Assembly: GCA_944322275.1 (NCBI GenBank)
Contig: CALUOV010000006.1
Coordinates: forward strand, 1 to 38,332
Length of the DNA: 38,332 nt
Source: an uncultured Bacteroides sp.
GTDB taxonomy: Bacteria; Bacteroidota; Bacteroidia; Bacteroidales; Bacteroidaceae
Direction of reading: 5' to 3'
Made by a program: the position numbers and the translations under genes
Shown: piece by piece, positions 15,810-25,318 of the stretch
How the letters are laid out: every line of letters begins with the position of its first letter
Numbering within the stretch: position 1 is the first letter of the stretch
Notes under the pieces: generated by a model
Database searches by the model: none
Told to the model about the DNA's origin: nothing
The model's input: only the letters and a program-made list of their open reading frames with translations

Positions 15810-18800
15810 TTACTGATCCGTATTTGGGGACAGTTTCATGAAAGCGACACGTTCACCCACACGCACGGAAACCACCACGGACCCGTAGATTGTTTTCACT
15901 TGAATAGAGCCTGTCCCATTGGTAGCTTGCACACGCCGTGAACCGCCTACAGTTCCTTGATTCTGAATCAACGCTTCCGGCCGGGTGCATGAGAAATCGA
16001 TCACGTCACGGGCATCCAGGCATCTGACACCGGCCTTATCTGTCAGTTCGACATCGACACGTATGGTTTCCTCATCAAGGGGAGTCTGCGTGAGGACGAT
16101 CTGCTCTGGCTTACCCCATGTACGGGTTTCGTAAAGAGGGGCTATACTGTCCGTCAGTGTTTGTTTGCCGTAAGTGGCTATGGCTTTAATTTTATTAGGT
16201 CCTTCTTGCAGCGTCACATTCCAGTGGAAGCCTGCAGCCGGATAATCCTGGCTGTTACGCTTCTTGAGTCCCTGCGATTGCCCGTTAACAAACAACTCAA
16301 CTTCGGGACAATTGGAGTACACCAATATTTCTTTGGACTCTCCCGCTTTTCCCCAACGTACGGGCCATGTATGTCCATAGATATGTACCATTGGTTGTTT
16401 GCTCCAATAGGATTGGAAAACATAATAACTCTCCTTAGGCTTGCCATCACGGCTTACAACACCTTTTTGATTGACGTAAGGAACCGGATTCGTCGGTCTC
16501 AGTGGAGTAGAGAAGTCTTTAAATGTCCAAAACGCACTTCCGGTAAGCCAAGGCATCCGTTCCTGTTCTTTCAAGTGCCAGTCAAACAAACGCACGATGT
16601 AACTTTCAGACCAGTCTCCGTGGGCATCTCCTCTTGAAACATTCTCAAAATTTCCTTCGGCATGGCGGCCTGCATGACTGTCGCCTCCCCACTCGGCATG
16701 GAAGAAACGGGATGTATTCCGTACGGCATCTTCCGTTTTTTGGTAATAGTCACGGAAGTTTCCCGAGTACCATCCTGCCCAGATGCTTGGTGAATAAACA
16801 TCTACTACATCTTTGCAGAAGTCACAACGGCGAATGCATGTCAACCGTGTAGAGTCTATCTGATAAGCATGATCGTGTAATCCGGCCATAAAAGCATGGA
16901 TAGAATCTTTCGGGAAAGTCTCGAAATCACCAGGCCAGTCGTTTTCATTACCCAATCCCCACAAAATAATGGAAGGATGGTTATAATGACGGGTGATCAT
17001 GGATTCTAACATGTCATGTGCTTGTTTCTGATACTGTGCATTACCGATGCCACCCCGGCACCAGGGAATCTCTTCCCATGCCAAAATACCCAGTTCATCG
17101 CATAGTTGTAAGATGATGTCTGATTGCTGATAATGTCCCAGACGGATAAAATTGGCTCCCATATCTTTGATTTGTTTCATCTCGGTGCGCATCATCTCTT
17201 CCGTCAGGGCGGCTCCTATCCCCGCATGATCTTCATGCCGGTGTGTTCCCCGAAGCAGTAAACGTTGACCATTCAAATAGAAAGGTCCATGCTCCTCGAA
17301 ACGGAAATGGCGGAAACCAAAACGATGCGTTTCAGCCAGCGTGTCTCCATCACAGATCATTTCTACTACACATGTGTAGAGTGACGGTGTGTCAGGACTC
17401 CACAAGGCAGGACGCTTAACCTGAATGTTGCCTGCATACTCTCCTTTTTCTTTTTGAGATTCTTTGTTCAGTGGAAAACGATACAGATCCTTACCTTCGG
17501 GCGATAAGATACGGACTTCATAAGCAACATTTTGTCTCATTGAACTTCCTGACAGGGCGGGCTGTACCTTCACGGTGATTTCCCCTTGACGGCCTTTCTC
17601 ATCCGTTTGGCTCTCAATGCGTACATTTTCAATAGGATAAGTGGGCGTATAAACCAAATTGACATAACGGTAAAGACCACCATATACATTAAAGTCCGAC
17701 ATATCCGAAGGAATCATCTGCGTGTCACGGCTATTGTCGCAACGGATGGCAATGGGGATTTTACCATTAAATCTTTTTCCCAATTCTGTATTTTGCTTCA
17801 CTTGTTCCACAGCTTCAGTAATGTCCACTTTCCATTCGTCATAACCACCGACATGCTTAGCAACCAATGTCGTGTAAACATAAACTTCAGTTTTCTGTCC
17901 GGCTCCTTCAAAATCCAGATAAATCCGGCCATTCTGATAAGGATTGCTAATATCAAGTGTTGTCCGATACCATCCCGGACCTTGGTAATAGTTTACATCT
18001 GGATCTACAGCATCTTCTGCGTTGAAACAATGAGGCAGCGTAACAGTTTGCCACAAAGGAACGGATTCGGGCTGACCGGGACGTGAAGGACGCATTACTT
18101 CCCAAATGCTTCCCATGTCCTGACGTATGAATTGCCATTGCCCGTCCAAACGTATTTTACGCACTGTGGTCAGTCCCGTATCGGCAGGACGAACATAAAG
18201 CAAGTTGAACAATTCGTTATCGCCACCTTTATAATATTTTTCAAAAAGCTGCAGATAATCTGTACGCGTCATGTCCAGCTGACTATATATGCGGTAGAGG
18301 TCTTTGCAAAACTCTTGCTGCTTGAAATCCCACTCTGAAATTTGCTGGTAAGGCCATGTTTCAACGCCTTTCCCGACAAAAGGAGCAAGGAAATCTACTG
18401 CCTTGTAGAAGTTTCGTCCATCGGTTGAAGTCGCTTTGTCAATCCGCACTCCAATTTTCTTCCCCATTTGAAAAATGTCTATCAGGTGTGTCAGGTTGTA
18501 CTGCGAGTAACCGAAAGCCAACGTGCGTCGCAATTCCTGAGGCTGTTTCCCGTCCGGTTCTATTTGCGTGAAGATGCGTTTACGTGGGACTGCGTTCAGA
18601 ATACTTCGTGCCAGGTCTGTCTCTTCCGTATAGAGGGCAAAGGCTATCACTTGAGCGTCGTAAGCAGTCCCGTGATTATTGGCGGCGGCACGTTCGCCCT
18701 TGCCCTGCGGACTGGTAAGCATCCAATGCAGTAGTTGGCTGAACCATTGTTTCAATGCACAGGCATCTTGTTCGGTAAATGACTCTGACTGTTCCAACAA

Positions 18801-19382
18801 TGCCACAGCATCCAACATCTCAACAAACGAATAAGTGTCCAGTACACCGTAGCTACGTCCTTTGTTATTGTCGTGTCCTTTCGCCACTTGGGCATATTCC
18901 AAATGGGGGTTCATTCGGGTATCCGCATTCAAAAACCATACACGGATAAGTTCGGTTGCCTTCTTGGCATATTTTTCGTTTCCGCTGAAATACCATGCCA
19001 GTGACAAGGTTGTAACACGAGAAGCTGTATTACCTAACGGATTACGGTCGTACTTTTCGAGTTCCGGATTCGACTCTCCGTCTTTTGTGATATAGGGTAA
19101 TCCGTCCGGTTGGGCAGGATCGGGCCAAAAATAGCGCGCCAAGCTCATGTAGTCGTGCATGTCTCCACTGGCTGGTGCGGATTCTTTCATCATGACTGAA
19201 AGAGGTTTCGCTTTGAGCAGTTCATTCGCCTTCACGATAAGTTCCTGGTAAGCAGCTTTATAAGGAGGCTTTTGCAGAAAAGGCTTTACTTCGGCAAGTT
19301 GGGCGGGATCCCAGATGGACTGTGCGTGCAATCCCAAGCCTACAAGCAAAGCTATGCTGGCAATAAATGATTTTAGTTTCAT
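15810..19382 (-). CDS. Two-enzyme fusion: alginate-lyase-fold polysaccharide lyase (PL38-like) plus glycoside hydrolase family 2
   Basis: This 1190-residue protein has signal peptide MKLKSFIASIALLVGLGLHAQ. About residues 25-395 match the alginate-lyase alpha/alpha-toroid family (YMSLARYFWPDPAQPDG, NPLGNTASRVTTLSLAWYF). The likely catalytic NNHG is at 235-238 and a tyrosine-bearing FGYSQYN at 291-297. The best guess is PL38, whose members cleave glucuronan or alginate. From about residue 405 it is a full GH2 enzyme: jelly-roll, Ig-like domain, TIM barrel and C-terminal Ig domains. The predicted acid/base is E813 (GNEND) and the nucleophile E897 (FHAEWGG). GH2 specificity (galactosidase, glucuronidase or other) is not readable. 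It is the last gene of the susC-susD-lipoprotein strand, 40 bases after a terminator-like hairpin. No own promoter was found. Probably periplasmic. Confidence 0.88.
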   Translation of the reverse strand: MKLKSFIASIALLVGLGLHAQSIWDPAQLAEVKPFLQKPPYKAAYQELIVKANELLKAKPLSVMMKESAPASGDMHDYMSLARYFWPDPAQPDGLPYITKDGESNPELEKYDRNPLGNTASRVTTLSLAWYFSGNEKYAKKATELIRVWFLNADTRMNPHLEYAQVAKGHDNNKGRSYGVLDTYSFVEMLDAVALLEQSESFTEQDACALKQWFSQLLHWMLTSPQGKGERAAANNHGTAYDAQVIAFALYTEETDLARSILNAVPRKRIFTQIEPDGKQPQELRRTLAFGYSQYNLTHLIDIFQMGKKIGVRIDKATSTDGRNFYKAVDFLAPFVGKGVETWPYQQISEWDFKQQEFCKDLYRIYSQLDMTRTDYLQLFEKYYKGGDNELFNLLYVRPADTGLTTVRKIRLDGQWQFIRQDMGSIWEVMRPSRPGQPESVPLWQTVTLPHCFNAEDAVDPDVNYYQGPGWYRTTLDISNPYQNGRIYLDFEGAGQKTEVYVYTTLVAKHVGGYDEWKVDITEAVEQVKQNTELGKRFNGKIPIAIRCDNSRDTQMIPSDMSDFNVYGGLYRYVNLVYTPTYPIENVRIESQTDEKGRQGEITVKVQPALSGSSMRQNVAYEVRILSPEGKDLYRFPLNKESQKEKGEYAGNIQVKRPALWSPDTPSLYTCVVEMICDGDTLAETHRFGFRHFRFEEHGPFYLNGQRLLLRGTHRHEDHAGIGAALTEEMMRTEMKQIKDMGANFIRLGHYQQSDIILQLCDELGILAWEEIPWCRGGIGNAQYQKQAHDMLESMITRHYNHPSIILWGLGNENDWPGDFETFPKDSIHAFMAGLHDHAYQIDSTRLTCIRRCDFCKDVVDVYSPSIWAGWYSGNFRDYYQKTEDAVRNTSRFFHAEWGGDSHAGRHAEGNFENVSRGDAHGDWSESYIVRLFDWHLKEQERMPWLTGSAFWTFKDFSTPLRPTNPVPYVNQKGVVSRDGKPKESYYVFQSYWSKQPMVHIYGHTWPVRWGKAGESKEILVYSNCPEVELFVNGQSQGLKKRNSQDYPAAGFHWNVTLQEGPNKIKAIATYGKQTLTDSIAPLYETRTWGKPEQIVLTQTPLDEETIRVDVELTDKAGVRCLDARDVIDFSCTRPEALIQNQGTVGGSRRVQATNGTGSIQVKTIYGSVVVSVRVGERVAFMKLSPNTDQ

Positions 19383-19405
19383 AAAACAGGATTTGAAACG
19401 GTTGT

Positions 19406-19470
19406 TAAAAAATAAAAGAAAGAGGGAGTGCCAAAATAATAGAGAACTATATCTATTTTGACGCCCCCTC
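19406..19470 (-). terminator. Terminator or attenuator between the lipoprotein and lyase-GH2 genes
   Basis: On the minus strand, the arm from 19470 to 19454 pairs over 17 positions with 19438 to 19422 (14 Watson-Crick pairs, two G-U, one mismatch). A T-rich run follows (19421 down to 19406). It sits inside what looks like one operon, so partial read-through would lower expression of the downstream enzyme relative to SusC/SusD. Confidence 0.75.
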
Positions 19471-19494
19471 GTACTAAGATTTCAAAGAAGTCAA

Positions 19495-20049
19495 TTATTC
19501 AATATTGACAGTCACATAGTAATTCTCCGTAAAAGCGCGTACTTCATATTCATCGGTACGCACAATAACAGTGCTTTCTACATTTGTATTGTCCATTTCT
19601 TTGGTCGGGTCGAATGTAAGTACCCGGATGGAGCCGGTCTGCCCATTCAACGCTTTGATGTAAACGTTCTGAATTCCAGCCACAGCATTGGGCCACGTCA
19701 TGGAATAAGCCCCGTTGGCATCGGGAGTCAGCTGGTTACCATTCGCATCCACCACCACATAATCCGTTCCGCAAACCAACTGTGGTTCAGCATCAGGCAC
19801 GGGAGAGGTATAGTAATAAACCGTGGGACTATAGGAACGTGTAAAGGCGCTCCAGAACTGAGTCGGCACTTCCACCGTACTGCCTTGGGCTACGGTATAT
19901 ACTTTCTCGTTACCGCCGGGATAAGCTTCGTTACACAATCCATAGTAGTAGACATGCTCCAAAGAATGGTCATAATCCCAGGCATCATCACCACAGCTCG
20001 TGAGGAAGATACTCACGGCCATAGTCAAAAATATCAGAGTCTTTTTCAT
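19495..20049 (-). CDS. Small PUL lipoprotein of unknown function
   Basis: This 184-residue protein starts MKKTLIFLTMAVSIFLTSC (Cys 19 lipobox); two upstream in-frame ATGs lie before the signal. The mature part is beta-rich, with tyrosine clusters (HVYYYGLCNEAYPGG, SPTVYYYTSPVP) and the segment VVVDANGNQLTPDANGAYS. It begins 23 bp after the susD-like stop, the position where PULs often encode an outer-surface glycan-binding lipoprotein (SusE/SGBP place). It is much shorter than classical SGBPs, and I recognise no domain with confidence. A role in binding the PUL glycan is inferred from context only. Confidence 0.75.
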   Translation of the reverse strand: MKKTLIFLTMAVSIFLTSCGDDAWDYDHSLEHVYYYGLCNEAYPGGNEKVYTVAQGSTVEVPTQFWSAFTRSYSPTVYYYTSPVPDAEPQLVCGTDYVVVDANGNQLTPDANGAYSMTWPNAVAGIQNVYIKALNGQTGSIRVLTFDPTKEMDNTNVESTVIVRTDEYEVRAFTENYYVTVNIE

Positions 20050-20072
20050 AATCATGTTTTCTTTTATAGGGT

Positions 20073-21743
20073 TTACCAATTGGGGTTCTGGGTCACGGCA
20101 CCGTTTGAGGTGGATATTTCATAAGTCGGTATCGGGTAGAGATAGTCGCGTTCCGGGTCGAAGTGACGTGAACTGGCTTCCTCTATGACGTAAAGATTAG
20201 GTTGGCCGGGATATACTTCTACTCCGTTATAATAACCATTCTCATCCGTAAAGCGGTTACCCAATTCTGCTTGGCTACGTGTGGTTTCGTTCTCATTGAA
20301 GAGAAGACCTACCATAGCTTTGGGCAATACGTCCTCTGCTGTTTTCCAACGCATAATATCATCATAGTGCAGATTCTCGTCGATGAATTCTACCATACGT
20401 TCACGACGGATTTCCTGTAGCATATCCAGTCCGTTCTGTTGTACGAAACTGTTGGTCAGGCGGATGTTGAAACCTACTCTTTCACGTACTTTGTTCACCG
20501 TCGCGTCCAGTTGCTCGTCTGTGATGCTACCGTTGAGCTCGTACAGAGCCTCCGCATACGAAAGCAATACCTCGGCGTAACGGATAATCATCTTGTCCAC
20601 AGTTTCCTTACTACCAGTCGACCATTGGTCAGCCATAAAACCTTTCTTGATGGGATAGCCGTATCCGTGCGTCTGGTCATCGTTCTTAAACGGAGTGTAC
20701 GGGCCTTTGTAAGCGTCCTCACCCACAGAATAGATCGTCAGCAACAGACGCGGGTCGCGGTTGGCTGTAATGTCACTGTATGACACTTCCGGGCTGATGC
20801 GCAAAGGTGATTTCTCACGGGGAAGACCATCCGCATAGAGGAAGTTATCCAACATCTGACGGCTGACGGCAGCAGCGTTCTCCAATCCGCGCGAATTGTT
20901 GTGCACGATACCCGACTCATCCGGTCCGTAGATTTTCACAAACACATTCTCCGGATTCTGACGTCCTTCACCGTCAAAATAGAACAGTGACTGGAAGTCC
21001 GGATACAGGTCGTGTTTCTTTTCTATATTAATAATGGTATCGGCAGCGTTGACGGCTCTCCGTAAATGCTCATTGGCATCGCCTTCCGTCAGACTGTGAT
21101 ACTTGATGTAAGTACCTTCATACAGGCCTATACGGACTATCATGGCCAATGCAGCGGAACGGGATACACGTCCCCAATCCGTATCGTTGTCTGTTTCATC
21201 AATGTCCGGCAGCCACTGTGCGGCAAACGCCAGGTCCTGATAGCATTGTTGGATGACACTCTCGCGGGAGTCACGTCCCTTCATGATGTCCGGGTCGTTT
21301 GTCGTAGTAAATACTTTCAGAATAAGAGGCACGTCACCATATTTCTTTACCAGATCGAAATAGTGGTAGGCACGGAAGAAGTGAGCCTCGGCCAACCAGC
21401 GGTTCTTTTCCTCCTCGTTCAAGTCCATGGTAGCTCCCTTAGCCAGGATGTTGTTGCAACGTCCTATTTTGTCATAAGGATTCGTCCAGTCACTGGAAGT
21501 GTTGGGTGTGGTACGGTTACCGCTGGAAATACTGTTCTGGTTGGGTCCTACCAGTTCCTCGGAACGCAAGTCGTGCGAGAAGCCGGGCAGGTCAATATAC
21601 AGATAGTTACATGCGCCGCGCAGATCAGTTGCGGACTGCCAGAAACCGTTGTCCGTCAAGTCGGTTTCCGGCTCCATGTCAAGGCTACAGCCGGTGAAAG
21701 TCAGCGCGGCTGCCATGAATAGATAAGTATATATTTTCTTCAT
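20073..21743 (-). CDS. SusD-like outer-membrane glycan-binding lipoprotein
   Basis: This 556-residue RagB/SusD-family protein starts MKKIYTYLFMAAALTFTGC (Cys 19 lipobox). The ATG 15 codons upstream was rejected because it precedes the signal. Typical family traits are the N-terminal LDMEPETDLTDNGFWQSATDL, the helical TPR region with IGRCNNILAKG and WLAEAHFFRAYHYFDLVKKYGDVPLI, and the C-terminal RRERMVEFIDENLHYDDIMRW and YLYPIPTYEI. It caps the SusC-like channel and delivers oligosaccharide to it. It lies 22 bp after the susC-like gene. Confidence 0.95.
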   Translation of the reverse strand: MKKIYTYLFMAAALTFTGCSLDMEPETDLTDNGFWQSATDLRGACNYLYIDLPGFSHDLRSEELVGPNQNSISSGNRTTPNTSSDWTNPYDKIGRCNNILAKGATMDLNEEEKNRWLAEAHFFRAYHYFDLVKKYGDVPLILKVFTTTNDPDIMKGRDSRESVIQQCYQDLAFAAQWLPDIDETDNDTDWGRVSRSAALAMIVRIGLYEGTYIKYHSLTEGDANEHLRRAVNAADTIINIEKKHDLYPDFQSLFYFDGEGRQNPENVFVKIYGPDESGIVHNNSRGLENAAAVSRQMLDNFLYADGLPREKSPLRISPEVSYSDITANRDPRLLLTIYSVGEDAYKGPYTPFKNDDQTHGYGYPIKKGFMADQWSTGSKETVDKMIIRYAEVLLSYAEALYELNGSITDEQLDATVNKVRERVGFNIRLTNSFVQQNGLDMLQEIRRERMVEFIDENLHYDDIMRWKTAEDVLPKAMVGLLFNENETTRSQAELGNRFTDENGYYNGVEVYPGQPNLYVIEEASSRHFDPERDYLYPIPTYEISTSNGAVTQNPNW

Positions 21744-21765
21744 GATAATTCTCTTTTTAATAGAT

Positions 21766-24700
21766 TTAGAAAGTAAGGTTGACACCAATCGTCCATGAGC
21801 GGAAGAACGGATAGTACGAACGTCCTACCTTGTTGCCCGCTTCGGGGTCGAATACCTCCAGCAGTTTGGAGTGTTCCCAAATGTCCGCACCTGTTACATA
21901 GATACGTAAGCGTTCGATGTATTTCTTCAGTACCGGCAATGTATAACCTACCGTCACGTTCTTCAAACGGATGTAAGCAGCGTTTTGTACCCATTTGTCA
22001 GAAGCTTCGAAGTTGAAATCATTTCCATTGTAGTTGTACAGGCGAGGCCAGTAAGCATCCTGGTTGGTCTCCGTCCAGTAATCACGGTGGATAGTCCACG
22101 GCATCTGGTAAGTGTTATAGAAAGGAGCCAACGCAGCTGCGTCAATCAACATTTTGCGTTTTCCTACTCCCTGGAACATTACCGATACATCGAATCCCTT
22201 CCACTGTGCGGCGAGGTTCAGTCCGTAGAGGAAACGTCCGTTGGAGTTGCCGAGGTAAACCAAGTCACCCGGATCTTCCGGCGTACCACTGCCGGCACTG
22301 ATGGTGTGGTCCGGATTGCCTTGTGCCACATATTTCACGTCACCACCGCTTACGTTACCGTCATTGAACGACTGGTAACCCGGATGCGCTTCCTTGTAAG
22401 CCAAGTATTCCTCACGGCTGCTCCAGTAACCATCGGTCTTATAACCCCAGATGGTATTCAGTTCATAACCTTCCAACAGCTCTACCGACCCTGCCGAGAT
22501 GCTGCTTGCGCCGTCATACTCTAACAAGCGGTTCTGGCTGTCAGACAGATTGAAAGCGACTTGATAGCTGAAGTCCTTTATCTGGTCTTTCCAGGCGATT
22601 TCAAAATCCCATCCCCAAGTTTTCAGACGTCCCACATTCATGTTGGGCACATCGATACCAATCAGGTGCGGCAATTGCAGGGCAGCCAGCATGTCATCAT
22701 TGTATTTCCAGTAATATTCGAAAGTAGTGGTCAACCGGTTGTCGAAGAAGCCCAAATCGATACCCACGTTCGTGCTGCTGATAACTTCCCAAGTCTTGTC
22801 CGTAGAAGCGAGCGCTTTTTGGTAATAAGTGTTTTCACCCAAGTAGCTGTCATCGCCTTTGCTGATCAGAGGCAGGTAGTCGTACAGACCCAGTACGGCA
22901 CCGTTACCCAATTGTCCCCAAGAGGCACGTACCTTCAAGTTGCTGATCCAATCTATATTGAACCACTCTTCCTGGCTGACACGCCAGGCAGCGGATACAG
23001 AAGGGAAAGCACGCCAGCGCTTGCTGGGAGCCAGACGGGAACTGCCGTCGTAACGGAAGTTGGCTTCCAACAGATATTTGTCGGCGAAGTTGTAATTGAT
23101 GCGTCCGAAGTAGGACATCATCGCCCAAGGATCTACGTCATCAGCCAGCGTGGTGTTAGTAGGCACTGACGTGTCGTAGTAATTGAAAGAGAAGAAATCG
23201 TTGGAGTTCAAATTTTGTGCCGTAGCATTAATCTCGTCCTTGTGGTATTTCTCGTAGCTGGTACCCAACAGAATGTTGAACTGATGTTTTTCCTTCAGGT
23301 TGAAGTCATAGTTCACCGTGGCTTCCAACACATCGTGATAGTCTTCGTATTTCCGTTTGTACAACGAGTTGGGATTGTTCACCTGGTTACGTACGTTGTT
23401 TCCCAGACGGTCATACCATACCAGATGCCGTCTTTCACGTGTTTCCGTATAATATCCGGCACGGCGTGAAGCGCTCAGGTTGATGCGCAGGCCCTTCACC
23501 AGATCCTTGATGGTCAGCGTACCCTTGCCGATGAAATTTTCAAACTTGGTGGTACGTGTGCCGGCATTCTTCATGACATCAATGGCGTTAGCCTGCAGGT
23601 CACCGTTGTACAGTTGGTCATCCTCTTCCGGATTGTAGATAGGTTGGCGTCCGCGTGACGAATAAAGCAGACTCAGAACACTACCTGCTCCGTATGAATT
23701 CGCATCCCGTTCGCGGGACTGATACTGTACATTAACGCCCAAAGTCACATACTTGTTAATGTCCGCATTAAACTTTGCCATCAGGTTGTAGCGGTCTTGG
23801 CTGTCAGGACCGTATTTCAAGATACCCTGTTTCGTGTAGAAGTTACCGGAAACCATGTAGTTCATCTTCTGCGTACCGCCACTGACGGATACGGAGTGGC
23901 TCTGCTGGCCCATGACATCCCGGGTACCTTCCTCCAGCCAGTTGGTAGACTGGAACAAGTCCCAACGTCCGTTAGACAAAGGACGGTAATTGAAGTTCGG
24001 GTTACCCACCCACGAACTCTTTTCTGCGTTCCATTCCGCCGATCCTGACGCGGCTAAACGGCTTTGGTTAATCCAGTCCTGCTCTTCCCAAGCCGGCAGA
24101 CGTTCGGGCATGTTGCCCGGCGTGTTGAATGCATAATAACCATTGTAACTTACGCGTGGTTTACCTTCCGTACCGTTCTTGGTGGTGACGAGTACGACAC
24201 CCGCTGCGGCACGTGCACCATAGATGGCGCAAGAGGCGGCATCTTTCAACACAGATACTGATGCGATGTCATTGGGATTGAGCAAGGTCAAGTCACCTTC
24301 CACGCCGTCAATCAGCACCAATGCTTCAGCATCGTTTACTGAGGAGAAACCACGGATGCGCATACCCGAAGTCTCCGAACCCGGCTCACCACCGGAACGT
24401 AAAATTGTCACACCGGGCATTTCGCCTTGCATGGCAGTCAGCACATCCGATGCTGGTTTGGAGGCAAGCGCGTCTCCTTCTATGGCTGATACGGAGCCGG
24501 AGAGGTTTACTTTCTTTTGCACACCGTAACCCACAACAACCACTTCCTGCAACGTTTGGCTGTCTTCCGTCATTTTAATAGTTCCCTTTGCTTCCTGCGC
24601 GGTCAGTTCCAACGTCTTATAACCGATGTAGGAAAACACCAGCGTGGCGTTACCGGGAACATTCAGAATAAAGTTTCCGTCAATGTCGGTAATGACTCCC

Positions 24701-24876
24701 GTAGTGGTCCCTTTTTCCTGAATGGACACACCGATAAGCGGTTCGCCGTTGGTTGCGTCTATCACCCGCCCTTTGACGGATTGCTGCTGGGCACTGACCC
24801 GTGCAACAGAGAAAAGAAGCATGCAGCAACACAAGCATAGCTGCATCAATTTCCATGAATGAAATTTTTTTCTCAT
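21766..24876 (-). CDS. SusC-like TonB-dependent outer-membrane transporter
   Basis: This 1036-residue protein has a signal peptide ending about SVARVSA. A carboxypeptidase-regulatory-like domain follows (VKGRVIDATNGEPLIGVSIQ, about 33-110). Then comes the SusC linker/plug region (LQEVVVVGYGVQKKVNLSGS and MRIRGFSSVNDAEALVLIDG, about 110-230), and a long beta barrel ending in an aromatic (GVNLTF). It imports oligosaccharides of the PUL substrate with TonB energy. It is the first gene of the minus-strand PUL operon, divergent from the regulator gene. Confidence 0.96.
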   Translation of the reverse strand: MRKKFHSWKLMQLCLCCCMLLFSVARVSAQQQSVKGRVIDATNGEPLIGVSIQEKGTTTGVITDIDGNFILNVPGNATLVFSYIGYKTLELTAQEAKGTIKMTEDSQTLQEVVVVGYGVQKKVNLSGSVSAIEGDALASKPASDVLTAMQGEMPGVTILRSGGEPGSETSGMRIRGFSSVNDAEALVLIDGVEGDLTLLNPNDIASVSVLKDAASCAIYGARAAAGVVLVTTKNGTEGKPRVSYNGYYAFNTPGNMPERLPAWEEQDWINQSRLAASGSAEWNAEKSSWVGNPNFNYRPLSNGRWDLFQSTNWLEEGTRDVMGQQSHSVSVSGGTQKMNYMVSGNFYTKQGILKYGPDSQDRYNLMAKFNADINKYVTLGVNVQYQSRERDANSYGAGSVLSLLYSSRGRQPIYNPEEDDQLYNGDLQANAIDVMKNAGTRTTKFENFIGKGTLTIKDLVKGLRINLSASRRAGYYTETRERRHLVWYDRLGNNVRNQVNNPNSLYKRKYEDYHDVLEATVNYDFNLKEKHQFNILLGTSYEKYHKDEINATAQNLNSNDFFSFNYYDTSVPTNTTLADDVDPWAMMSYFGRINYNFADKYLLEANFRYDGSSRLAPSKRWRAFPSVSAAWRVSQEEWFNIDWISNLKVRASWGQLGNGAVLGLYDYLPLISKGDDSYLGENTYYQKALASTDKTWEVISSTNVGIDLGFFDNRLTTTFEYYWKYNDDMLAALQLPHLIGIDVPNMNVGRLKTWGWDFEIAWKDQIKDFSYQVAFNLSDSQNRLLEYDGASSISAGSVELLEGYELNTIWGYKTDGYWSSREEYLAYKEAHPGYQSFNDGNVSGGDVKYVAQGNPDHTISAGSGTPEDPGDLVYLGNSNGRFLYGLNLAAQWKGFDVSVMFQGVGKRKMLIDAAALAPFYNTYQMPWTIHRDYWTETNQDAYWPRLYNYNGNDFNFEASDKWVQNAAYIRLKNVTVGYTLPVLKKYIERLRIYVTGADIWEHSKLLEVFDPEAGNKVGRSYYPFFRSWTIGVNLTF

Positions 24877-24950
24877 GATATAAAATTTTAAAGTTAATAA
24901 ATATGCAGATTCGCACTTTGCGTGCTAAGTCCGCGTTAATTTTCCGCAAG

Positions 24951-24958
24951 CAAAAATA
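24951..24958 (-). promoter_or_regulatory. Promoter -7 element for the susC-like operon
   Basis: The minus strand reads TATTTTTG, matching TAnnTTTG, about 75 bases before the susC-like ATG. No clear -33 is seen, which fits a promoter that needs an activator. Confidence 0.5.
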
Positions 24959-25127
24959 AGGAGCGTTAAGCGGGAAAAGAGGGAATCCTATTACTCAAAA
25001 ATTCTACATACCCGTTATTTACACTACATCAAAACTTTCCCAGTTAAGTTATAAATCACTTATAATCAGATTTATATATAATACATGGATTAAGTTTATT
25101 CTATTGCAGATTGGACTTCCATAAAGA

Positions 25128-25228
25128 TTGCTGGAAGCACTTCTCTCGAATGTTAGAAACCTAAGGGGCGAATGTTTCTAACATTCCGCCTCTATGTTAG
25201 AAACATAAGCCTCTTGGGCTAGTAACAT
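25128..25228. promoter_or_regulatory. Five operator-like sites at exact 22-bp spacing between susC and the regulator gene
   Basis: Thirteen-base sites begin at 25128, 25150, 25172, 25194 and 25216. The three central ones are ATGTTAGAAACCT, ATGTTTCTAACAT and ATGTTAGAAACAT. The outer two, TTGCTGGAAGCAC and GGGCTAGTAACAT, match ATGTTAGAAACAT at 8 and 9 of 13 positions. The central sites have the form ATGTT-N3-AACAT. Spacing of about two helical turns puts all on one face of the DNA. The array lies 170 bp upstream of the susC -7 element and 91 bp upstream of that of the regulator. The rest of this 469-bp gap (24877-25345) is A/T-rich and shows no gene. Confidence 0.7.
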
Positions 25229-25318
25229 GAAGGGTAACATTCATTGCATATTGATGGATACTTTCCCGCAGAAAAAGAGATAAATGAACATTTCATAGTA
25301 CGTTTCCGATAAAATGTG

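Noticed and set aside
15810-19382. Calling the N-terminal domain an alginate-specific lyase
   Set aside because: The fold name is broad, related PL38 members include glucuronan lyases, and no other alginate enzyme is in the locus.
22561-23169. 202-residue plus-strand ORF opposite the susC-like gene
   Set aside because: Antisense to the beta barrel of SusC; no signal, motif or promoter.
25128-25228. CRISPR-like repeat-spacer array
   Set aside because: Units are 13 bp in a 22-bp period with degenerate copies, too short for repeats and spacers, and no cas genes are present.
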